A stretch of DNA of 64,000 nucleotides, from the NCBI GenBank assembly GCA_019055375.1, contig JAHQIW010004666.1, positions 186,001 to 250,000 of the forward strand, in the 5' to 3' direction. The position numbers and the translations under genes were made by a program. Positions within the stretch are counted from its first letter, which is position 1, and the number at the start of each line of letters is the position of its first letter. This DNA comes from Parelaphostrongylus tenuis. Lineage: Eukaryota > Nematoda > Chromadorea > Rhabditida > Metastrongylidae. Positions 10,290 to 22,529 of the stretch are shown in pieces. Below the pieces are notes generated by a model. The model was given only the letters and a program-made list of their open reading frames with translations. It had not been told where the DNA came from and ran no database searches.

Positions 10290-13200
10290 GTTGAAAAATC
10301 TCTTTGACTTGTGATGATGTGATCAAGTAGCGGCACAGAGTTACCCCAGTGCTTAAGAAAATGTTCATAAGTGCGAACACTCTTATGCAAATCATGCTAT
10401 TGCTAGAGAGTGATCTTCACGACCCTAGCGATCTTCTGAGATCGTCCGTTTGTGACCAAGACCTTAGTGTTGGTGATAGACCGCCATGTATTCCCATACG
10501 GCCACTGATCAGCGCACATAGCGGTAATGAATCGAAGAGATCTTAAGTTGCAATTTTTTTTACACCGTTCCCCATATATCGTTTAATACACTTTCAGCAA
10601 ACCTGGAAGATATTGTATAATCTCACAGAGTAGCGATGCTTACATCCATTGTAGAACCCGTACACCTAATATACTCGAATCAAAATCACTGATGGGTGTT
10701 TAGTAATTTGAAAAGCAGGCTTGCTATAGTCAAGATTGCCAGTAAGATATCTGTGTAACTTTTCTGCCATTCGATACATATTTATCAAGTAGTTGTCTTG
10801 TAAGAAGAACTTCTTGCTACCACCGAGATTTTGTTAATAATCTGTGGAATGTTCAAAGCTTTTCCGAGGTTAGTACGTGAGTGGCATGCCTACGTTTCTG
10901 CGGTATCGCTTGCTTTATCAGTGAAGGTCACCATACATCTAAACCGCTGAAGTTATTAATCTTATTTCTGGCATGTTGATTTTCTTAGCCTCTACGACAC
11001 TAGACTGTTAAATTTATTCTTGCATTTCTATGCAATAAAGTGAATATACCTTCGATTCTGTGACGAGATTTCTGAGCGCTAAATTATTTATACTTACTTT
11101 GATGGAGGCGTAATCTATTTATGATGCATAAGAAAAATAATAATAAAATTTTTCAGTTAAGAATTTCGTGAAAGAACTAAAAATTTACAGTTACAAGGGC
11201 TTCGATTTTAGCATTGTATCCTGCTCAAGTAGAATTAGTGTACACTGTTCTGCTGCTCTACGAATAAGATTCTCCATACAGATGTAAGTTAACAAATGAT
11301 TCCTCTGATCACTAACTATGAATAAGACATTGAATAGTCATTGCCAATACTAAAACCACAAATTTGCGACTACGTATATTTTTCATTTGTTTTGTATTCC
11401 CAAAAAGAAGCGTTGGCTACGAAAGAGAAGATGATGTCGATCATCAGGACCCCGGCGCTGGTTCGACTCCACTCAGGCTCATCAAGTCTTTCATACCTCA
11501 GAGTTAGGAAATTTCACATATTCCCTTGTTTGGGGAATGCTGTCCAAGTGAGCATGCTCTAATTCTTCCATGTGGGAATTCCAAAAAGAATCGACTCGAC
11601 TATCATGCGGCAGTACTCATTACGAAAACGAAATTAATACATACATACAGCACATTTCAAGCATTTCATGAGGTATATTTTAAAACGAAATTTTCCAACC
11701 GAACGCACACGCAAACATGGTGAAAGACCTTCGTGTATGGTGGATACGAAAACATGATTCAGTTGCAAGAAATGCTGGGATACGCACATAAAATGTGATA
11801 GACGGGTCCTCTGGAAAAATTCTGTAAAAAATATGGAAGTGATAAGGCCCACCTAATAATAGGTCGTCCACAAGATGAGCAATTTTCCTGTTCAGCATAT
11901 TTGAGATGTCTACTCACCACTTGCTAGGAGTCTAGAACTAACGACAAGGTGTGAAGTACACATGAATATTCATTCATATGTTGTTGATAAATTTTAAGTA
12001 GTTTTCAATTGCTGTATTAAACATTTTCATGGTCTTTACATAATTTAAGATGTCTAAGTTACGATTTCCTTCATCGATCAAGACAAATTGTGGCAGCGTA
12101 AATAATTTCCCACTTGCTTTCCCTCGAAATTCTACTGTTGGTGCGCAAAGTATTTGAGATTTATCTGAGATGCCGTCGAATTTTTTTTTTTCTCAATTAT
12201 AATGATTCTGATTATCAATTTATAATTATTCCACACTTAAGCTTTGTTAAAATAACTTTCTGCAACGATCTCGCAATGGATTCTTAGAAAACAAGTTCTT
12301 TCTCTTGATTTCTTCAAGGCGCAGAACACTAGGTTTTCAAGTTGAGTATTAAATTAGCCAAAATGCAAAAAAATTTTATTCTCAGTCAGCTTGGAGAGTA
12401 CTTTGTCACAAATTTAGAGATCATTTTTTACGCGTCGCTACCGATATAGAAACAGCCATAGAAATGCCCAACATATCAAGAGAAATGTACCTTTCCAATT
12501 CGAACACGGCGACTTCAAGATCTTTGATTACTAAAAAACGACTGCGAAGTGAGTGATTTTGCCCTTTACGGTGTCAGCAATCCTCTCACTGCCTTACTTT
12601 GTAGCGATTGACTCAGGAAGTTGAGAATTTCCTTGCGAAAGCACACAAATATTTAGTCACCAACTCTCAAAAAGCGGTGCGTTTTTGCGATATTCACGCT
12701 TAGCCGAATAAACTTGCATCACCAGTAATACATTATTGATCTCTCCTATCGTTTTCTATCCTCAGCCAAAACGATAACGATGTTCCGCCTTGTCGAATAG
12801 ATCGACACAGTGTACACATTTATTACTTTGAATAGAAAGATAATTATACGCTAATACTGCGATTTTTGCATTCGAAACGTAACAGAGAGTGTATTTGTAC
12901 CATGATCACGTCCGACCAATCGTGATCACCTTTGATCAGAAATAGCCGACGTGAAGCACAGTTCAATGTACTCTGCATGATTTGAGTAAAAGAAGACTTT
13001 TGAGGTTACTGAACGGGGCAAAAAATGAAATCTTCTTGATATTCCATCGTTGATTAGAGAGAATGCGTTTAGAGCGAGAAGTAATCAACGTAGCACAAAT
13101 CCATGACCATAGTTCTGGCTAGCACTGTCTAGACTCACTTCAGACGTCTTAGAGATGTGCGAGCGCTTCCAATACGAGCTTCTGAAGATACAGTTTAAAT

Positions 13201-14180
13201 TGGCTAGAGTACGTAACGTTTTTCTTCTACATTGCGTTTGGTTGCGCAGACGGATCGCGCGAACAACATCAATCTTAAGATCGAGTCCCACTTTAAGATC
13301 AACACCTATCCTTGCCATGGAGTTCTTCGAAGAGGAAAAATGGCAAAGGTCAGATTCTTTCTGTACGGCAAACCATCCGACGCTGATTGTTATAGCGACA
13401 AGGTAAGCAACATGACTCAGCATCTGCTCAAGATTTGCTGGAAGCAATGTCCAACTGTTCGACAGAAGTTATCTTATCTCAGCAGGTAAAAAGATATTGA
13501 TTTTTTGAAGAGGTCGCTTACATGAAAACGAATGTTGTCTATACAACAATGTAAAAAACAGCTGGTTTATTTTCCTATTAATCTATATGGCATGAAAATA
13601 AGTATGGTGACTTTAATCTTTTACGGTTCTTACAACCTTCATAGTCTTTGACTCATGTATACTGAGAGAATTATTAATATAAATAGACGTTTTGATTGCT
13701 CACTAGTTTATACTCTGCTCGTTCGAGAATTTCGTCTGTGACATACCAACTTCTTTGCTCTTAGATATAGTGCCATGCGTAGATTTGAAGAAATAACTGA
13801 GCGTATTTAATGAATTTTTCGTAGGCCCAGCCGATGTCGACATCGATGTGAATCGCGTGTGATCTGTTTTTTAGCTCATAACACAATGCTATTAAGAACA
13901 AATCGACCTTGCTGTGAAACTGAATGGCAAAAGAAATCTTATATTTACAACCTCTTTTACTATTTCTTCAATTAGTACAGCATCAATCCTAGTAATGAAA
14001 TTCGCCGCAGTTACAAGGAATAGGAAGAGTTGAAGGTGAAAAGAAGTATCAGAACTAGTGTTAGAACTAAGTTTGTTATACAGTAGTTTGAATAGTTCGA
14101 CAAAATTTTGATTTATTGGCTTTTTAGCAGTGTCATGATGTCATAATTCATATCTAAGGCTACCGGGTAGTATGCAAACG
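10290..14180. other. No gene recognised
   Basis: Open frames at 13085-13489 overlap on both strands and one ends near a CAG|GTAAAA-type donor (about 13487). The peptides, for example GKMAKVRFFLYGKPSDAD, do not match a family I can name. A tRNA-like B box (GGTTCGACTCC) at about 11460 hints at another SINE scrap. The rest is featureless AT-rich DNA. Confidence 0.35.
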
Positions 14181-14181
14181 T

Positions 14182-14275
14182 TCGACATCAGGCGGTAGTT
14201 GAACTCGCGTTCCACCCTTTCCAAAAGCACGCGCCCCCATTTTACCATCGAGGCCACCGATGTGCTACCACTCTT
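14182..14275 (-). repeat. tRNA-derived SINE family B, copy 1
   Basis: On the minus strand the order is GAGTGGTAGCACATCGGTGG (A-box region), then GGTGGAACGCGAGTTCAACT (B-box region). The same GGTGGAAC...GTTTCAACT arrangement recurs in opposite orientation 200 bp away, so the two belong to one family. Confidence 0.5.
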
Positions 14276-14454
14276 TTTCGATATAAGTTATCTAAGCTGT
14301 CAGTAAATAACTTTTCTCGGCTTTGGTCTGGTAAGCACATATCGGCACATAACCTAATTAGACTGACATTTACTGAATACAGTAATCTATAAGAATATTA
14401 TACTTTGACACCTTTTTAGTTTTCAGCTTTTCCGAAAAAGTGTTAGCGAGGCTA

Positions 14455-14540
14455 TTGTCTCGGTGGTGTAGTGATAGTGCGAGCCTCTGGTTTGGGTGGA
14501 ACACGGGTTTCAACTTCCGCCTGGGGTCGAATGTTTGCCA
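14455..14540 (+). repeat. tRNA-derived SINE family B, copy 2
   Basis: TCTCGGTGGTGTAGTGATAG resembles the 5' arm and A box of a tRNA. It is followed at tRNA-like distance by ACACGGGTTTCAACTTCCGC, a B box with one inserted T. There is no good acceptor stem, so I read it as a SINE head rather than a working tRNA gene. Confidence 0.5.
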
Positions 14541-15714
14541 TCAAACATCATTAATATTTTTACAGATATGGAAAATTACAAAGATTTTCAGAGCAGTTCG
14601 CCGAAACGGTAACATTCTACGACGCTAGTAGAGACTTGTCGCCCTATCAGTTTTTTGAGCCTAAGCCTAGGCATGCCCTCGTAACTTTTTTGTTTGGAAA
14701 AATCAATTGAAAAAGGACTTTACAAATAGGTAGGAACACAAATCTCCACACGGGCCCATTCTATGTATGTATACATTCAAGAGCATCGGCGGTGTTGTGA
14801 GGAGAACGATGAATACCAGACTCCGCGCCCTTTTTTGCGACTCAATAAAAACCCTGTCTTAGCCTATGCATCACTTTCTGGTTGCTACGTATGCAGAATG
14901 ATTGATCACTAAACGTTGTGTAACGCACAGATGAAAGGTAGATACAAGGTGTTTCCTTAATCATGTGAAATGTTTCTACATTAGCAAGGATCCGATGTTC
15001 CGACCAGCGTCAGCGCTGCTCTACACGCCATACTAGTAAAGTTGGGCTGAAGCCGAAATGCATTTCGAGGTAACCAATGAGAGAGGGCAATTCACTCTTC
15101 GCTTTTCCTTTTGATCCGTCTTCATAGTTGTATTTTTGTATTTTTTGTCGCTGTGGAGATCCCAATACTTCTAGCATGTAACTCGTTTTTTTCTCTCTTC
15201 TTCTCGGAGAAAGTAGATTACTGACTTAGCAAGTCTTCTTGCAATCTCGGGAAAAGCCTGGCTCTCGCTATCCATAGGGCGTTCGTTGTTGACCACCGGC
15301 GAGTGTTGAGGACGGGGTTTAACCCATGGCGCGCAGCGACGAGCATCACAACCATTCGAAAACGGCGCCCCCCTCGAGAGAAATTATCGACTGGATTTTT
15401 ATCAACGTTAAATACACAGGAGAAAAACCACCGAGTAGCTGATCTGATTTCTTCACAAAGTCCCTAAATACAAGAAGACAATTTTCAGTGATTCCTCCAA
15501 TGAGGGGAGGGAAAAGTAGAAGGCTTATTGGTGCGCCGTTGAGTCACTCGACCATCAACTGGACACTAGATGGTACAGTTATACTGAATTTCTTTCTTTC
15601 ACTATCTGAAGAATGCGCGGATAAGTCCCGGCTGACGCAAATGCTTTTGCACAGCACTCTACATTATTGGATATATTATAAGATCATGCCACCGCAAGAG
15701 GCGATCAAATAAAT

Positions 15715-15915
15715 GAATTCCAATGTCAAGAGTGCTTTGATTCGTAACCCAAAAAATGGTGCTTTGAGCAAATCCCAAACCTTGCAGATTGTTGGCGGAT
15801 GATCGTGAATAATGATGGTCTCCATTTTCAAGAATAGTTAGTGTTGTTTTGATTGAATTCATGTATAAATTTTGAATTTTCATCTAGTGCTAAGGAACTG
15901 TTTTCTCAACCTCAT
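15715..15915 (+). mobile_element. 3' end of a mariner element (degraded)
   Basis: The sequence from about 15775 parallels the intact-ended copy at 29.0-29.6 kb: CTTGCAGATTGTTGGCGGAT (transposase C-terminus of the LADRWQKIV type), then the 3' untranslated part, then a decayed terminal inverted repeat (TGCTAAGGAACTGTTTTCTC). The 5' end was not found. Confidence 0.6.
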
Positions 15916-15949
15916 TTATAACATAAACTACATTCCACATATGTAACGC

Positions 15950-16200
15950 GCCAACGCCATCGATCGGTCGATTGCTGGGCGCTGTGCCAAATCCGTTACT
16001 AGCGCACATTCAGCCCACACACTAGCCAACAAACAAGTGCTCCGCGTACCTGAAATTTGTCTTATTTTTTCTGTTACAATCCAGTTAAACTGCCGTTCTG
16101 GAAAATAAACACAGCATTGGAATCACTGAAACTTGCGTTATCGAATGGTTTCTAATAGTCTGAAAGTAGAGCTCTGTATTGCGGCAAATACGCTTGTATG
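15950..16200 (+). repeat. Dispersed repeat R, short copy
   Basis: Shares with copies at 44.1 and 59.8 kb the order ATCGATCGGTCGAT-rich start, GGAAAATAAACACAGCATTG, CTTGCGTTATCGAATGGTTT, and AGAGCTCTGT. It is the shortest of the three. Confidence 0.6.
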
Positions 16201-17046
16201 AAACACAAATGTCTGCCGCAACGAAAAATACAGGCTTTTGAGAAAGCGGCCTTGTAGCGCAGTGGCGCGAAATTTATATTTCCGAATGATTGCCAAAAGT
16301 GCAACGGGAAGTTTTTGTTCAGCATATTAGGAGTCGTTTCTTCTTTTATCACCACCTAGGAGGAAAGAACCGAAAAATTTTACGCTGTGCAACGAGGAAG
16401 CTGAACGAAATAGACTACGAAGCTTTGAATTTTTAGCATACTCACTGGGACCAAGTGTCAAGTCGTTGCTACTTTTTAAGCATCTCGAGACGCGCTTCTG
16501 AAGTAACTTTATGGAAATCACACAGTAAACTTCAATTTCACTATCAAAGCGATCCACATCAACAGATAAAGTCAATACCTCACTCAAAAAGCTACCGAGC
16601 GAAGTTCCGTTATGATGAATGATCAATTTTAATAAGTATTACACAACTACTAAACATTATTTTTTGAACAGATCAAGTCTGAATAGTCACAGATAGCGAA
16701 GTGACAGTAATTAAACATAATGATAATAATATTCAACGTGTTGGCTTTTTTCTCAATTGATTTTGGCACACCGTTTCGAAGATGGGCATAAATACCAAAT
16801 AAAAAATTCAATATGCCTGGTATTCATTTTTGAGGCAAAATATCGACAAAAATATTCGGGGACCGGCTAATCATAAAAATCCAACTCCTCTTACTTTCCA
16901 TAAAATTCCTGCAATAAGTGTGTGGTGAGTGGCAACTGTTTTGTATTACTTACCTAGCGCAGCGTTTGTCCTCTTGCTGTCCTATGGTTTCATTGATGGC
17001 TTCGAAATTTTCACCACATTCTCTCATTACAAACGGGACTCTTAGA

Positions 17047-17090
<44 letters not shown>

Positions 17091-18925
17091 CTTTGCGGAC
17101 GATTAGAGTCATTATGACCCTCAGCTGGGCGCGCCGTTCAGACGGTTAAGATTGGTGCGTGCTGCAGTAGAAATTCCACTCAATTAAGTCCTCCGAAAAA
17201 CATTATCACTAAGACGATAGAATATCACTAACGAGGTTTTTGTGTGGGTAATTCTAGCAAAATTAAAGCTAATGCTTCCCAAAATCTTGCCTTTTTGAAG
17301 GAAAAAAACACATTCTTGCGAAAGCAAATATATTCAATGTTCACAGTAAGATTGTTGTGCGAAAGGATTTTCAATGTACGTTCTGCTAGTAAATAGGAGA
17401 TAAGGTTTTGCAATTACAGTTCAATTTTAAAACTCATGGAGGATTTTTGGGATTACATGGCCAAATTTCGATTCTTATAAACTTTTTTTTTGCCAGAAGG
17501 TAGCACATTATCACTAAAAAAACATTTCTAAACGTAATACTGGAAAGAGTAAAGCCCAACTTTACTTAATCAGCCAATTTTTGTCGTATACAATCGCATT
17601 TTGAGGACTGCTTAAGTGGGCCTTTATCCTTTTCTAGAAAAGACCTAATGCGCTAAATTACTAGTATTCATGGTATACCTCAGAGAATGAAAGTTTCAAA
17701 GTCAAGGTCGGTTTTAAGAAAGGACATCTTTTTGTGCTACTAGCGAAAAAATAATAATATTTTGCTTTTGCCTCCAACCTGTCCTTTCAATTTACAGAGG
17801 ATCTAGCGATACGTATATAGTAGAGCTGTATAAAAGAAAACCTCATTATTACGAAAATTTGGCTACTTATTATTATAGGGAATTCTATAAACGTAGTTTC
17901 AGTAAAAATAACGTTTTTAGGTTCTTGAAAATCCTACTTTCGATCACGAAAGCAACATTTCTAAAAAAACACTTTTTCAACTTTCCTCAGAAAGTCACTT
18001 CTGAAACTAAATTTTACATGATTCTTATACTGTTAGCAGTTTGTCAATATTTTCATCAACAAATAGCAACCTGCAACAACAACATCAAGCAAGAGCAATC
18101 ACAAATCGCAAGTATTTCTTGTTTTTATTCAAAGTGTAAATAATCTAGAATTGAGTGAATTTGAACGCTGTATTTCACTTATTAAGTGGTTTGTTCCTTG
18201 AGCTTTGAGAGTCGGAGCAAAATTTTGTTTCATATTCAAAAATTTTTCGCCGGAGAAAACTTTTTCATAAAATACCAGTAACTTTTTGATAGCACAAATT
18301 TCAACAATTTCAAAAATGTGGTTCGCTTTGAGGAGATTGGGTTTCGCACTTGGAAGAGTATGACTTTGTGGCATTGGTCCCAAGTCACCGCGCTATTTGC
18401 ATTATATCGACTAACTGCGGAACGTAATATTCTCTTAACTGCTATAGCGCATTAAAAAGTTCTTTTTAAAAACAAAGTTGCTGTGGAAATCGACGAGATC
18501 TAAGCTATTGAATACTCATTGAAAGTTCAGCGGAGAAGCTTTCTTCAGCGAGAAAAGCTTGAGTGTGAGAGAAAATTTTATTTTCACTGTTAGAGCTCAT
18601 TTACGAAGCTATTTTGAAACAAAGTAAGCCTTCGAAATCGTCGAAATTCCAGATATCAATCAATTTTTGGAACTCTCTTAAAATTGGAAAACTCGTTTTC
18701 CAAGAGGTCAAAGCCGGATGAGGATAATGAAAGCGATCCAAATTTGCAAAACCTAATCTTCTTTTGAGCGCTATAGTTGTCTGAGTTTTTTCCATAAACC
18801 AAGTTCACCGTTGAAATTGTTAAAGTTTGTCCTTTCTAATAATTGTTAATTGCTCATGAAAGAAATTCTATTTGGCTAGAAATGTTCGAATGTGAGACAA
18901 AGTTTTGTTTCGACTGTTAAAAGAG
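16200..18925. other. Repeat-like AT-rich DNA with TA microsatellite at 17049-17090
   Basis: A (TA)n run of about 40 bp sits at 17049-17090. Between 17.4 and 18.9 kb several phrases recur loosely (GAGAAAATTTTATTTTCACT, CTATAGCGCATTAAAAAGTT), suggesting diverged copies of one repeat family. No gene was recognised. Confidence 0.4.
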
Positions 18926-18930
18926 CGAAA

Positions 18931-19600
18931 GGATAAAGCTCTAGGAATTGATCAATCCCTGAGGGATGCGCTATGCATAATTTCGTTTGAGGTGACTAAA
19001 TGTCTATCTGGCCTTTACAATGACCCGCAGTGGGGCCTCCCGCTGAACCGATTCAATGCTGTTTATCAAATCTGAGACCTGTTTGATACCAGTTTACCGA
19101 CCCCGGAGGGATGGATGGTATGGTGGGCATGAGATCGAACCATTGACCTTGTGTGCGACGCGGAGCACCTCTAACCGCTACGCCATATGCGCTCACTTTC
19201 AGTTGCGTTCCGACTGTTACAGAGCAAAAAAGTTGGTCACTTAAGGAATGGATTATGTCCTTCGAGCTCACATGAATTTAGCTATCGCGTGATTGGTAGA
19301 AGTTCACTAAATTGTAAACCACTTTTTTATCAAGGACTCAAGCAGGGTGAACATAACCGAGAAGAACCGTTTCCCTCCATGTCTTCTTCGCTTGCCATAG
19401 TTACGAATGAAGAATTCGAACGAATTTACGCATTGATCTAAGAAATAGGAGTTTGAAGAGCATCAATAATCAAGAAAATTTTATGAGAGTATTCAATATA
19501 AAGGATTCGCATGTAATAAATGGCACTATTTTTGACGACCTGTTCATTTTTTCCCAATTTTCAGCCATTATGATGGATTTTATCTACTTTACGAAGTAAA
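18931..19600 (-). repeat. Left arm of a long inverted duplication, containing a family A SINE (18931-19196)
   Basis: On the minus strand the arm reads: a tail of about 400 bp (19197-19600), then a tRNA-like head with A box (TAGCGGTTAGAGGTGCTC) and B box (GGTTCGATCTC), then a SINE body ending in a GATTGATCAATTCC...AAGCTTT-like 3' end. The reverse complement of 21835-22525 shows the same order and closely similar sequence over its whole length. The tail itself is not present at other SINE copies, so this is a duplication of a locus and not just two SINE insertions. Confidence 0.7.
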
Positions 19601-21630
19601 GTATATGAAAACTGAGAGAAACTGAGATAATTTGACTAAATTGTGAGTAGGTATGAACAAAATTTTATGGAAATGTTCAAACAATGTTCTGAATATAGGC
19701 TTTTCATTTCAGAAAGTTGGAGATCTGGGTCCTGTAGTCTACCAGAGACGGCCGGTAATGTGATCAGACAGCGGTGAAGCTCTGCAGCATTTGCCACAAC
19801 AGAAAATGGTATTGGAAAACGTCACTTTGATTGTTTGGTGGTCCAAAGTTGTTTTAACGCTTCGCGAATACTTGGGCCTGAGTAAAACATTCACGAAAAT
19901 GAACTTAATTCTGCAGATCGTCTGAAACGTAACACATCAAAAAATTTAATGTCTGTGCTCTACATTAGTTAACACAAACAGACCAACCATTCTCCATATA
20001 ATGGTGCACTTCATGTCAGACTAACAACGTAGCAAGAAAAGAAGGAATTAAATTACAATACCCTTCCTCATTTACCCACTCGTCAGATATCTCAACTCCC
20101 GCCTTGTACATTTCTAGCATCTCAACAAAATCCTTTACAAGAATTGGCTTGAAAATTAAGCCGTGGTCGAAAGGAACTCTCCCCAATGATTTTGTCTTCT
20201 CAAAAAATCGGAGTTTTCGGAAACCTGAGCACCATGACAACATTGTTTTGTCTTGGCAAAAATGTGGAAAATCTAGTTTTAGTTTCAATTAATGAAGGCT
20301 CACTCTGAGCAAAGTAATGTTCCTTTTAAAACATCAAAGTGAAATCATTCATTTCTGTAGTTACCTTTTGTGTAAAGAATTAAACTAATTTTGTAGGTAA
20401 TTGTATACATTTTTAATTTCAGTGCGAGAGCCTGCGGTTTCAGAAAGTTGCAGCACATGATTAATGACGCTGAAGATCTGTGGATATGGCTCCGTTGTTA
20501 TTTCGTGACTGTCGAATCGCTTAATTGTACTATTACAGCTTGAAATCAACTGCTTGAACAATTCTAAAGGCTGTCCTTTGTTTGTGCTGTTGCCAAATTA
20601 ACGAACACGCGTAAAAGTCGGCTTCAATTCTGCAGTCTTACGAGAAAGACAGAAATTTCTATGTCAAGGAAGGTACTAGTCTTTTTTGCTATATAGAAAT
20701 TGTGCAGTAAAACATCAATAGTCTTTCGAAAGCTTGATTCTCAGAGATATTGAAAGTGTATTGTTGTAGAGAAACTTCCTTACAACGCTGTAACAATGGA
20801 AATAGAAATGCGATTCAATCGCATCGCGCGTTATCCCATGTACTTTTCGCTGCAAAAGGCTTTACCGCTAAACTATTAGTAATCTTTCAGTAGCGTGAAT
20901 CTCTGCAGTTCATTCCAACACTGTACTTTTCCGCTAAAAAGCCTTCTTTTTGGGCTGCGGCAGTGGAAATAATATTAAATTTCACATTCTGCGCGCATTT
21001 CTTGTCGCCTAAGATTGCAGTGGTTCTAGATCGACTGAATCGCTTTTTCCGCTTTGAAAAGACTCTAGATAAGGAGTATGTCACTGATACTATAGGACTT
21101 TTTGTGCACGTTCATATGCTTTTCGTGCACAGGCTTGGGTTGTTACTGTTTAGGCTGGGTTCATCCGGCAATAGAAAATGGAAACAAAATGCCTATCCCC
21201 ACAAAATTATCAAACAAAGTTTTTTTATAGAATAAGGATATAAAAAACTCAGGATCCTCACAAAACAGAGAAAAAGTTCTCAAATAAATAACGAAAATAC
21301 GTGCGATAACACGCATCGAATGCTAAACGCAGTTTTATTTTCACTGCTACAGGGCTGTGGGAGACCTTTTGAAAACCAAATGTGTTTTCCAAATCATTGA
21401 GATTTTAGCTTTTGAAAGGTTGCTAAAAGTTCGACGGACAATCTCTGTTTCGCAAACTTCATCGTAACAGAAGAGTCAAAAATACGATGTTGAAATTCAG
21501 CTTCAGGCACTCACATAACACTTATAGTGCAATATTGCACGTCTTTCTTGCATACAATAAAACAGCTTCTGCATGACACTTTCCCTCGGATCCGTAAGTG
21601 CAGCTGTTTCACAATATCGACGCACAATGC
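19600..21630. other. Spacer between inverted arms; one possible exon-like stretch on minus at 20080-20245
   Basis: The minus-strand frame at 20016-20288 contains a protein-like stretch (FEKTKSLGRVPFDHGLIF, then KPILVKDFVEMLEMYK), with a CTCAG acceptor-like site upstream and a GG|GTATTG donor-like site downstream. I do not recognise the family and the opposite strand is also open here, so it may be chance. Nothing else is recognised. Confidence 0.3.
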
Positions 21631-21830
21631 ATATCTGGCCTTCACAATGGCTTGTGGTGGCCCCCGCCGTATCGGGTCAGTGCTGCTTACCCTCCCAAAA
21701 AAAGTATGCTACCAATTTAGTGGCTCCGCAAATGAGGATGGCTAAGTGAGTCATGAGCGCATGATCAAGCCATCGACCATGTGTGCAGCGCAAAACCCCT
21801 CTAATACTGTGCCACCTGCGCTCCCCTGTA
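21630..21830 (-). repeat. tRNA-derived SINE family A, decayed copy
   Basis: Contains CTGGCCTTCACAATGGCTTG, GGGTCAGTGCTGCTTACCCT, CCATCGACCATGTGTGCAGC and the reverse-complemented A-box region CTGTGCCACCTGCGCTC. These occur in the order seen in the 36.4 kb copy. It abuts the inner end of the right inverted arm. Confidence 0.6.
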
Positions 21831-21834
21831 TGTG

Positions 21835-22525
21835 TATATTTATTGCATAAAGTACATAAAATTCATCATAGTGACTGAAAATTGGAAAACAATGAACAGT
21901 TCGTAAAAAAATAGTACCGTTTACTACATGCAAATCCTTTGCATTGATAAATTTCAATTTTTTTTATTATTTATGCATTTCAAGCTCCCATTTTTCATAT
22001 CAGTGCGTAATTTCATTCGAATTAATCATTCGTAATTATGTATACGAAGAAGTGATAAAGGGAGACGGTTCTTATCGGTTATGCCCACCCTGCTTGAGTT
22101 CTTGATAAAAAAGTAGCTTTTAATTTTGTAAACTTAATCGTTCGATAGCTAAAATCAAGTGAATTTCATAGGCATGTTCCATTCCCTAAGTGGCCAACTT
22201 GTGCACTATAACAGTCGAAGCGCAAATGTAAATGAGCGCATGTAGCGCAGTGGTTAAAGGTGCTCTGCGTCACACACGAGGTCATTGGTCCCATCTCGTG
22301 CTCATGGCCCGCCATACCATCCATCCCTCCGGTGTCGCTAAACTGGTACCAGACTGGTGTCGGACTTGCCTGGGAGGGTAAGCAACACCGACTCACCTCA
22401 GCGAGAGGCTACTGTGAGTCACAGTGAAGGCCAAGTAACTATTCAGTTACCTCTAACCAAATTAAAAATCAAAGACGAGTGCATGAGGCATCCCTTAGGG
22501 ATTGACAAACGCTGAGAACTTTATC
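21835..22525 (+). repeat. Right arm of the inverted duplication, with a family A SINE at 22234-22525
   Basis: The tail (21835-22233) precedes a tRNA-like head: GAGCGCATGTAGCGCAGTGG (A box), then GGTCATTGGTCCC (decayed B box). The SINE body runs to GATTGACAAACGCTGAGAAC. The whole arm matches the reverse complement of 18931-19600. Shared landmarks in the tail include CTCAAGCAGGGTG, TACTTTTTTATCAAG and CCAATTTTCAG. Confidence 0.7.
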
Positions 22526-22529
22526 ATTT

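Noticed and set aside
13085..13489. Possible gene from overlapping frames on both strands
   Set aside because: Frames overlap on opposite strands, no motif is recognised, and a single donor-like site is not enough.
22234..22310. Functional tRNA gene
   Set aside because: A and B boxes are present but the acceptor stem does not pair and the same sequence continues into a shared SINE body elsewhere.
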